Of a stretch of DNA of 30,642 nt, positions 1 through 5,443 are shown piece by piece. The stretch is from SG8-41 sp964521405. Lineage in GTDB: Bacteria > Pseudomonadota > Gammaproteobacteria > Burkholderiales > SG8-41. Each line of letters begins with the position of its first letter. The first letter of the stretch is position 1. The notes under the pieces are model-generated. The model saw only the letters and a program-made list of their open reading frames with translations. It searched no databases and was not told the DNA's origin. The DNA lies in NCBI GenBank assembly GCA_964521405.1, contig CAZFRR010000271.1, forward strand, positions 1-30,642, in the 5' to 3' direction. The position numbers and the translations under genes are program-made.

Positions 1-396
1 AACGGCGAGGACTGGCCCAAGCTCACCTGGGTGGTGGACGCCCGCGTCGAGAGCAACCTCGTGCCGGTGGCGACGCTGCCGCTGCCGCCCGCCGAGGCCT
101 TCGTCAAGCGGGGCGGGCGCTACGGCTCGCACAACTTGCACGAGAACCAGCCGGGGCCGTGCTCGTTCCGGTCGGAGACGCTGATATTCGCCACTTTCTT
201 CAACGGCGGCGTTCGCGCGTTCGATCTCACCAACCCCCTGCAACCGAAGGAAGCCGGTTATTTCGTCCCGGCCACGCCCAAGCTCGCGCCCAAGGGCTCG
301 GCGCAGATCAACGACGTGTGGGTGGACGAAAACCGGCTGGTCTACGCCGTGGACCGCTTCGGCGGCGGGCTCTACACGCTGGAGACCTCGTTCTGA
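1..396 (+). CDS. LVIVD-repeat-like protein, C-terminal part
   Basis: The frame is open from the left edge to a TGA at 394-396, so only about the last 131 residues of a longer protein are present. The visible part reads like the end of a beta-propeller built from LVIVD-type repeats: short strands with ...VRAFDLTNPLQPKEAGYF... followed by ...INDVWVDENRLVYAVDR... and a terminal GGGLYTLE. Such proteins are usually secreted or periplasmic and of unknown function, but no N-terminus is visible to test that here. A GTG at position 31 could be mistaken for a start, but coding continues upstream of it in the same frame. The next gene on this strand begins 190 bp downstream after a repeat, so it is probably a separate unit. 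Family assignment is by sequence impression only. Confidence 0.6.
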   Translation, partial: NGEDWPKLTWVVDARVESNLVPVATLPLPPAEAFVKRGGRYGSHNLHENQPGPCSFRSETLIFATFFNGGVRAFDLTNPLQPKEAGYFVPATPKLAPKGSAQINDVWVDENRLVYAVDRFGGGLYTLETSF

Positions 397-430
397 GCGG
401 CATGACCTGTAAACCTAGAAAAAGCTTTTT

Positions 431-561
431 GCCACAGAGCACACAGAGTTCACAGAGGTAAATCAAGAACCTATGTCATTTTCAAGCTTCACCCATCTGG
501 TAAGTATGGCGTGCTGACTCACCCCCTCGTATCTCTCTGTGTTCTCTGTGAACTCTGTGGC
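431..561. repeat. Inverted repeat of 9-bp CACAGAG units
   Basis: The left arm (431-459) holds CACAGAG three times at exact 9-bp spacing, at 433, 442 and 451. The right arm (533-561) holds the complement CTCTGTG three times at the same spacing, at 535, 544 and 553. The arms are about 75 bp apart and could form a long imperfect stem between the LVIVD-type gene and the GTPase gene. I recall similar CACAGAG-rich intergenic repeats from other environmental bacterial genomes; copy number here is unknown. Confidence 0.75.
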
Positions 562-586
562 TGAATTGCAGTTTTTAGAGTAAAGC

Positions 587-1645
587 ATGCCGCTGACCCA
601 AACCAGCCCTGCCACCACCCGCGACGCGCTTGCGGGCCTGATCCCGGTCTCGATCATTACCGGGTTTCTCGGCAGCGGCAAGACCACGCTGGTCAACCGC
701 CTGCTCCGGCAGCCCGAGATGAACCGGGTCGCGGTGATCGTCAACGAGCTGGGCGAGATCGGCGTGGACAACGATCTGGTCCAGGTTTCCTCCGAGCAGA
801 TGATGCTGCTCAACAACGGCTGCCTGTGCTGCGTGCTGCGCGGCGACCTGCAGGAGACGCTGCGCGACCTCTTCATCAAGCGGCGCAATGGCGAGATCAT
901 CGATTTCGACCGGGTGGTGATCGAGACCACCGGGCTCGCCGACCCCGCACCAGTGATGCAGACGCTCATCACCGATTCGCTGCTGCTGGAGCAGTACCGG
1001 CTCGATTGCATGGTTACCCTGGTGGACGCGGTGAATGCCCCCGGCCAACTCACGCAGTTTACCGAGCCCGTGAAGCAGATCGCGCTCGCGGACCGGCTGG
1101 TGGTCACCAAGTCCGACCTCGTCACCGACAAGCAGCTGCAGGAGCTGACCGGACGGCTTCAAGAGCTGAATCCCCGGGCTCCGGTCAAGGTCGCGCTGAA
1201 CGGCGAGATTGAGCTGGCCTTCCTGGTGGATGTCGGCCTGCGCCGCACCGGGGCCAGGCTGGAGGAAATCGAGCGCTGGATGGGCAAGGATGTGGCCGAC
1301 GAGCACGGACACGTTCACCGGCACGACGAGACCGTTCAGACTTTCGTGCTGCGCTTCGAGAAACCCATGCCGTGGGAATCGTTCACGCAATGCCTCGATG
1401 TGCTGACCGCGCTGCGCGGGCCGGACCTGCTGCGGGTGAAGGGACTGGTCAACGTCGAAGGGAAGCAGGGGCCGATGGTGGTGCAGGGGGTGCAGCACCT
1501 CTTCCATCCGCCGCTGGAGCTCGCGGCATGGCCGGGCGCGGACCGGACCACGCGGCTGGTCTTCATCACGCGCGGCATTCCGCGCCAGGTGGTCGCCGAC
1601 CTGTTCACGGCTATCGGGGCGGTGACCGCCGGCAGGGCCGCCTGA
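587..1645 (+). CDS. COG0523/CobW-family GTP-binding metallochaperone-like protein
   Basis: This 352-residue protein is a G3E-family P-loop GTPase. Visible motifs are the Walker A loop GFLGSGKTT (residues 26-34), the metal-binding CxCC motif NNGCLCC (76-82), ETTGLADPAPV, and TKSD as the guanine-specificity motif. A His-rich linker HGHVHRHDE precedes the C-terminal CobW_C domain. Family members move zinc, cobalt or other metals to client enzymes using GTP hydrolysis. The substrate cannot be decided here: no cobalamin gene, no nitrile hydratase and no clear Zur operator is nearby. The ATG at 587 puts the P-loop at the usual distance from the N-terminus. The Shine-Dalgarno sequence is weak. The gene stands alone between two non-coding repeat structures. 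Confidence 0.88.
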   Translation: MPLTQTSPATTRDALAGLIPVSIITGFLGSGKTTLVNRLLRQPEMNRVAVIVNELGEIGVDNDLVQVSSEQMMLLNNGCLCCVLRGDLQETLRDLFIKRRNGEIIDFDRVVIETTGLADPAPVMQTLITDSLLLEQYRLDCMVTLVDAVNAPGQLTQFTEPVKQIALADRLVVTKSDLVTDKQLQELTGRLQELNPRAPVKVALNGEIELAFLVDVGLRRTGARLEEIERWMGKDVADEHGHVHRHDETVQTFVLRFEKPMPWESFTQCLDVLTALRGPDLLRVKGLVNVEGKQGPMVVQGVQHLFHPPLELAAWPGADRTTRLVFITRGIPRQVVADLFTAIGAVTAGRAA

Positions 1646-1726
1646 CCCGCTTTCAGTGGAAGGCAATGGCCGCGCGACTGCGCTGAACGTGCCGCGGTAC
1701 TGTTGCTGCCGATCCGGCGGCGCTTA

Positions 1727-1989
1727 GAGCGCCTAACATAATGAAACGCGCGTGCGTTGTGAGTCAGAATCGTCGATAGCGCGAAGCGAGGTGCAGCCAA
1801 TACTCGCTGTATTGGCAAGCCGAGCGACAAAGCTAGCGGCGATTCTGGCCGCAACCCCCTTGGGCTGGCGCGGTTTTGGCCCGCGGCTACCTGCTTGGCA
1901 CTGGCCCGTTGCAGGGCCTGACCGCGCCACTGGTCTTGCGTCGCCAAAACCGTGACAGCGCAGCGTGTGTTTCATTATGTTAGGCGCTC
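1727..1989. mobile_element. MITE-like element with 21-bp perfect terminal inverted repeats
   Basis: A 263-bp non-coding block is bounded by perfect 21-bp inverted repeats at 1727-1747 and 1969-1989, each beginning GAGCGCCTAACATAATG. TTA flanks both sides (1724-1726 and 1990-1992) and could be a 3-bp target duplication; the right copy is the stop codon of the neighbouring HD gene. The interior is strongly structured. CCAATAC/GTATTGG (1797-1803/1809-1815) is nested in a 14-of-16 match at 1765-1780/1832-1847. A second domain holds TGGCGCGGT/ACCGCGCCA (1866-1874/1921-1929) competing with CGGTTTTGGC/GCCAAAACCG (1871-1880/1943-1952), and GGCCC/GGGCC inside. No transposase is present. GCCTAAC and GTTAGGC at the ends match integron attC core motifs, but other features argue against attC. 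This accounts for the gene-free stretch 1646-1989. Confidence 0.7.
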
Positions 1990-2949
1990 TTAGCGGATGA
2001 CCAGATCCTCGGGGTAGGAACGCACGTTGGGTAACAGCGTGCTGGGCGGCTTGCGGCGCAAAGTCTCGTGCTCGGTGGCGCGGGCCGCCGCCGCCGCATA
2101 CTTCACGTTCCGCCTCATCTCTTCGATGTACAGGTTCTGACCGCCAAAGTGTGTCCCCGCGTACCAGTAAGCGCCGTGGAGCTGCTGGTCAAGGCGCTTC
2201 ATGGCGTTGAGAAAGAACACCGGGGTCTTGCGAACCAGGTCGCTGCCGGAGTGATACAGGGTGACGGTTCTGCCGTTGGGCAGCTTGCGGCGGGTGAGCC
2301 TCCCCAGCAAGAACTCCGGGTACAGTCGATCGCGGCATTTTTCCAGATAGCAGCGGTCGGACATCTGCGCGACGATATCCGCGGTGCCGAGGATCTCGCC
2401 GACGCGGCGCAGGACCGGGTCGTCGAGGCGGATACTGTCGGCATCGCGCTCGTAGCCGGTGAAGTGGACTATCTGCGAGGCCGCCATCGCATAGGGCTTC
2501 AAGCCGATGCGCGGCAGATAACCCCGCAGGAAATGCGCCCCGCGCGTGACATGCGTGAGCGTGTATTCAGCGCCGAAGCTGTGCTTGTGATCGTTCCGTC
2601 GCCGCAAATAGCCGAAATCATGGAATAGCGCGGTGATGATCCCGACAGTAAAGTAAGTTTGCGGCAACGGCGCATGCTTCCTGCGGCTGCGCTCGTAGCC
2701 GTCCAGCAGGCGCGCCATCGTCAGCGTCACGTCGAGCACGTGCTGTATGTCGTGGTAGCCGGTATCGCAGGGATGGTAATCGCGGTGCTTGCCGTGATAC
2801 ATCAGCGACAGGTCGTGGAAGGCCCGCCTGATCGGGCGGAACTTTCCGCCGGGGTAGAGGCCGTGGAACAAGCGCCTCACTTCGTCCCCGACTTCGATGG
2901 GGTCGGTGGTGCGGATCTTGTCGGTAATGTCGAAATCGCTGCGTCGCAT
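1990..2949 (-). CDS. HD-domain phosphohydrolase, cyclic-nucleotide-phosphodiesterase-like
   Basis: This 319-residue soluble protein carries a metal-dependent HD-type hydrolase domain. YHDIQHVLDVT (about residues 65-75) resembles the class I cyclic-nucleotide phosphodiesterase signature YHNxxHAxDV. ALFHDFGYLRRRND (108-120) supplies the HD pair His110-Asp111. A later ILGTADIVAQMSD segment would give another metal ligand. There is no signal peptide, membrane segment or sensor domain. The substrate is unknown: cyclic nucleotide, dinucleotide and other phosphoesters are all possible. The ATG at 2949 is the first in frame. Its 5' end faces the tRNA-Asn 3' end across about 200 bp, and its stop codon TAA coincides with the flank of the MITE-like element. 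It has no co-oriented partner sharing an obvious pathway. Confidence 0.7.
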   Translation of the reverse strand: MRRSDFDITDKIRTTDPIEVGDEVRRLFHGLYPGGKFRPIRRAFHDLSLMYHGKHRDYHPCDTGYHDIQHVLDVTLTMARLLDGYERSRRKHAPLPQTYFTVGIITALFHDFGYLRRRNDHKHSFGAEYTLTHVTRGAHFLRGYLPRIGLKPYAMAASQIVHFTGYERDADSIRLDDPVLRRVGEILGTADIVAQMSDRCYLEKCRDRLYPEFLLGRLTRRKLPNGRTVTLYHSGSDLVRKTPVFFLNAMKRLDQQLHGAYWYAGTHFGGQNLYIEEMRRNVKYAAAAARATEHETLRRKPPSTLLPNVRSYPEDLVIR

Positions 2950-3112
2950 GTGGCGTGGTTCAGTCTGGCCGGGATTTTAGCAAGACTCGTGCCGATTCTA
3001 GAAATTAAAAATTCGGACAAACAAGAGTATGCATGGATGATTCCACCGCCAGCATAAGATAATTGCACCCGCATGGCCCATGGCCGCCGAGATGTGAATT
3101 AATACCAGGTAC

Positions 3113-3150
3113 AAGACAGGGGCTAGCATTGCGCTAGCCCCTGTCTTTTT
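3113..3150. terminator. 15-bp perfect stem-loop beside the tRNA-Asn 3' end
   Basis: A perfect 15-bp stem (3113-3127 with 3133-3147, core GACAGGGGCTAGC) has a 5-nt loop and is followed on the plus strand by TTT, giving five T in a row. It begins only 5 bp past the CCA end of tRNA-Asn, so it most likely ends the minus-strand tRNA transcript, although the T-run is better on the plus strand. It may act in both directions. Confidence 0.65.
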
Positions 3151-3151
3151 G

Positions 3152-3450
3152 TGGCTCCCCGAGCTGGGCTCGAACCAGCGACCTGCGGATTACAACGCTT
3201 GCGCGCTGGACTATATCATCACCCTCGGCATGATCCGTTAGGGTGTCGGGCGCTGATGGGGGCTTATTGCTTGGGCTGCTCACCCCCTAGTCTCTGCACC
3301 TTCCCGCCTACAACTGCCTGCCCTTCGGCGGACTTGGCTCAGGATTCTTCCCAAAGGACATTCCCTGAGTTCACCCGATTTTCCTTCACAGGTTTCCCCG
3401 TGATGCTGCCATTTGACAGTCCGTCGCTCTACCAACTGAGCTATCGGGGA
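3152..3450 (-). tRNA. tRNA-Asn(GUU) interrupted by a group I intron
   Basis: Read on the minus strand, 3450-3416 (35 nt) and 3192-3152 (41 nt) join to an exact 76-nt tRNA. The acceptor strands are TCCCCGA and TCGGGGA. The D arm is GCTC/GAGC with loop AGTTGGTA. The anticodon stem is ACGGA/TCCGC with loop CTGTTAA, giving anticodon GTT. The variable loop is AGGTC, and the T arm is GCTGG/CCAGC with TTCGAGC. The discriminator is G and CCA is encoded. The spliced sequence matches the E. coli tRNA-Asn layout, which confirms Asn. The first stem pair is an A27-C43 mismatch. The two halves are split between anticodon bases U35 and U36 by 223 nt, so the gene works only if the intron is removed. It sits directly downstream of the endonuclease gene and shares its promoter. 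Confidence 0.93.
3193..3415 (-). ncRNA. Group I self-splicing intron (223 nt) in the tRNA-Asn anticodon
   Basis: The intron shows the group I core on the minus strand. In P1 the exon bases CUGU plus intron C pair with GGCAG (3410-3406), placing a U-G wobble at the 5' splice site. P2 is CACGGG/CCUGUG with a GAAA loop (3402-3387). P3 is UCGGGUG (3378-3372) with CGCCCGA (3252-3246). P4 is CUCAGG/CCUGAG (3369-3364/3343-3338), followed by GAGCCAAG as in the Azoarcus tRNA-Ile intron. P6 is CCGCC/GGCGG (3331-3327/3308-3304). P7 is GACUA/UAGUC (3292-3288/3213-3209). P8 is CACCCU/AGGGUG (3245-3240/3225-3220). P9 is AGCGC/GCGUU with a GCAA loop (3207-3194). The terminal G is 3193. AGAGACUAG and AUAGUCCAG match the conserved Azoarcus P7 strands as I recall them. 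An extra GGGGG/CCCCC hairpin lies between P7 and P3. There is no internal ORF. P5 is weak. Confidence 0.9.
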
Positions 3451-3873
3451 TCAAATCTCATATTTTGCGGCCCATCTGATGCCTTTGACTTGCGAGTTCC
3501 CGGGAGGCAGCAGCCTGAGCTTTGCTTCCCGTACCAACGGAAGGTCGTCTATCGGAATGATATAGACTTTCCCGTTATCAGGGCAGAACACGCCAAATGC
3601 GTCTATCTGCCCTCGATAATTCTGACGCTTGCCTCCCCGATGATACTGTGACGAAGCCACGGCAAATACGACTGCACCACGATCCACCCTGCCGGTCTTG
3701 CACTGTATCCGTGTAAAGCGACCCTCTTCCTCAACCACCAGATCGTAACGAAAGTTATCGCCAAACGGCATCAATACCTTCCTGCCACCCCTGAGCAAAG
3801 CCGCCATTACCTGCGACTGGGTTATATCTCCTACCGATTTGCTGTTCTGGAAACGCCTTGCGGGAACGTCCAT
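3451..3873 (-). CDS. Small PD-(D/E)XK endonuclease, I-Ssp6803I-like homing nuclease
   Basis: This 140-residue protein resembles the PD-(D/E)XK family that contains I-Ssp6803I, the nuclease encoded in a cyanobacterial tRNA-fMet group I intron. After ...SVGDITQSQV..., a PFGDNFRYDLVV strand gives Asp44, and RFTRIQCKTGR gives Gln57 and Lys59. The Asp-13-Gln-x-Lys spacing equals the D36/Q49/K51 catalytic set I recall for I-Ssp6803I. Gln19 occupies the place where a Glu is expected. The gene is not inside the intron: it lies directly upstream of tRNA-Asn, and its TGA (3453-3451) abuts tRNA base 1. No clear Shine-Dalgarno sequence precedes the ATG. A likely role is cutting intronless tRNA-Asn genes so that intron and ORF are copied together. 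A resident restriction-like function or a decaying gene cannot be excluded. Confidence 0.8.
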   Translation of the reverse strand: MDVPARRFQNSKSVGDITQSQVMAALLRGGRKVLMPFGDNFRYDLVVEEEGRFTRIQCKTGRVDRGAVVFAVASSQYHRGGKRQNYRGQIDAFGVFCPDNGKVYIIPIDDLPLVREAKLRLLPPGNSQVKGIRWAAKYEI

Positions 3874-3934
3874 TACGGGAGATCGGGGGTAGCCAGCGTG
3901 AAAAACAGCTTGGTGCCGCTTTCCAAACAGGAAT

Positions 3935-3963
3935 ATATTAGTATTTTAGCCATCCCCAGTCAA
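3935..3963 (-). promoter_or_regulatory. Sigma70-like promoter for the endonuclease/tRNA-Asn unit
   Basis: On the minus strand TTGACT (3963-3958) is followed after exactly 17 bp by TAATAT (3940-3935). Transcription would start near 3928, about 55 nt before the endonuclease ATG. No comparable promoter is visible inside the endonuclease gene, so tRNA-Asn is probably made from this promoter as part of a longer transcript. Confidence 0.55.
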
Positions 3964-3989
3964 CGTTTTTTGCCGAATTTCCCAATTTT

Positions 3990-5351
3990 ATGAAGTGGTT
4001 AAAGGTTGGCGGGCTGGCCCTGCTCGTGCTGGTGGCGCTGTTGGCTGCCGTCCCGTTTTTCATTTCGCTCGACGATTACATCCCGACCCTGGAAAGAGCA
4101 ATCTCGGCAAGGCTCATGGAGCCGGTCAAGATCGGCAGCTTGCGCGCCTCTGGATTACCGCTGCCTCATGTCACGGTCAGCAGCATCACGGTCGGAAAAA
4201 CCGGGGACATCGTAGTCGGAAGCGTGACCGTGACCCCGGACCTGTGGTCGCTCGCCAGCTCGACCAAGGTGATCAAGAGCATCGAGATCGACGGGCTGGT
4301 GCTGACGCAGAAGGCGATCGACAAGATCCCGGCGTGGACGAAATCCGATGCCAAGCCCGGCGCGCCCTCCCAACCGCCGGCAGTCCGGGTGGAGAGCATC
4401 CGGCTCGACGATGCGGTGGTGAAGCTGCAGAAAGTCTCGTTCGGTCCGTTCGACGCGCACCTGAGACTGACCGCCGATGGCAATCCCGAAAGCGCTTCGA
4501 TCGCGACCCGGGACGGCAAGCTCAAGGTCATTATCAAGCCCGACAAGTCGAAATTCCTGATCGATGCCAGCGCGAAGGGTTGGAAGCCCCCGGTTGGCCC
4601 GGCCATCCATTTCGACGAGCTCATCGTGAAGGGCGTGGCAACGCTCAATGACGCCAACCTCAGCGACATCCGCGCGAAGCTCTACGGCGGCAGCATGACC
4701 GGCAAGATGACGGCGGGCTGGGACAAGGGAATCCGGTTCAAAGGCAATGCCGAGGTCAACCAGGTCGAGATCAAGCCGCTGTTGCAGGCGCTCGGCCGGC
4801 CCCCCACGTTGAGCGGGAAGCTCACTGCCAAGCCGGTCGCATTCTCAGCCAGCGCCGCCAAGGCGGACCAGCTCGCCGACGGACTGCGCCTGGAGACGCC
4901 GTTCGACGTCCAGAGCGGGGTGCTGCACGGCGTCGACATCAAGAAGGCCGCGACCTCGCTCATCAGCAAGGACGGCGGCAAGGGCGGCGAGACCCGTTTC
5001 GACAAGCTCTCCGGCCACCTGGTGCTCGACCGAGGCACCCGCCGCCTGACCCAGCTCAACGTGGTTTCAGGCTCGTTAGCGGCCGATGGCAATGTGACGA
5101 TCACTCCCAAGGATGAGCTCTCGGGCCGGGTCAACGCCAAGGTCGCGGCTGGCTCGGTCGCGGCCGCCACCGTGCCACTCAACGTCAGCGGCACGGTGGA
5201 GTCACCCCTGCTGCTGCCCACGGGAGCCACCATGACGGGAGCCGCTGTGGGAACCGCCATACTGGGCCCGGGATTCGGCACCGCGATCGGTTCCAAAGTC
5301 GGCCAGTGGACCGAGGGCCTGTTCGGCAAGAAGGAAGAGAAGAAAAAGTGA
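3990..5351 (+). CDS. AsmA-family membrane-anchored protein
   Basis: This 453-residue protein has one N-terminal membrane segment (about residues 5-26, LKVGGLALLVLVALLAAVPF) and a long periplasmic region. The N-terminal part (YIPTLERAISARLMEPVKIGSLR) and the C-terminal part (FDKLSGHLVLDRGTRRLTQLNVVSGSLAADG...) match the two ends of AsmA-type proteins, which are relatives of bridge-like lipid-transfer proteins. Family members influence outer-membrane lipid and protein homeostasis; a specific role here is inference. The length is below that of E. coli AsmA, so it is a short family member. A Gly-rich stretch near the C-terminus (ATMTGAAVGTAILGPGFGT) resembles glycine-zipper sequence, and the protein ends in a Lys/Glu-rich tail. 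The ATG at 3990 is divergent from the endonuclease promoter. The stop runs straight into the GTGATAA repeat. Confidence 0.72.
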   Translation: MKWLKVGGLALLVLVALLAAVPFFISLDDYIPTLERAISARLMEPVKIGSLRASGLPLPHVTVSSITVGKTGDIVVGSVTVTPDLWSLASSTKVIKSIEIDGLVLTQKAIDKIPAWTKSDAKPGAPSQPPAVRVESIRLDDAVVKLQKVSFGPFDAHLRLTADGNPESASIATRDGKLKVIIKPDKSKFLIDASAKGWKPPVGPAIHFDELIVKGVATLNDANLSDIRAKLYGGSMTGKMTAGWDKGIRFKGNAEVNQVEIKPLLQALGRPPTLSGKLTAKPVAFSASAAKADQLADGLRLETPFDVQSGVLHGVDIKKAATSLISKDGGKGGETRFDKLSGHLVLDRGTRRLTQLNVVSGSLAADGNVTITPKDELSGRVNAKVAAGSVAAATVPLNVSGTVESPLLLPTGATMTGAAVGTAILGPGFGTAIGSKVGQWTEGLFGKKEEKKK

Positions 5352-5440
5352 TAAGTGACGAGTGATAAGTGATAAGTGATAAGGCTCCCGCAGCCCGGGT
5401 CTCTTTGAGCTCCTATCACCTATCACTTATCACTTATCAC
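5348..5440. repeat. GTGATAA direct and inverted repeat at a convergent gene junction
   Basis: The left arm 5348-5383 contains repeated AGTGATA units (three clean 7-bp copies in 5362-5383, plus diverged copies before them). The right arm 5413-5440 contains the complement, TATCACT/TATCACC units. About 30 bp lie between the arms. The arms can pair over roughly 22 bp and lie between the convergent AsmA-like and aminotransferase genes, so the hairpin may serve as a bidirectional 3' end. The first repeat unit includes the AsmA-like stop codon. Confidence 0.75.
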
Positions 5441-5443
5441 CCA

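Noticed and set aside
575..1666. Long minus-strand open frame opposite the CobW-like gene
   Set aside because: It is a GC-rich shadow with no recognisable motif, while the plus-strand frame has all GTPase motifs.
1727..1989. Integron attC recombination site
   Set aside because: GCCTAAC and GTTAGGC match the core motifs, but the arms are 21 bp and perfectly symmetrical without extrahelical bases, the length exceeds usual attC sites, and no cassette or integrase is present.
3093..3105. 13-bp direct repeat TGTGAATTAATAC shared with 29480-29492
   Set aside because: Matches of this length are expected by chance in a window of this size, and the surroundings are unrelated.
3151..3651. A 166-codon plus-strand open frame across the tRNA-Asn region
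   Set aside because: It is the antisense of the tRNA exons, intron and endonuclease end. Its N-terminus (APRAGLEPATCG) is the usual artefact of translating a tRNA T-arm backwards.
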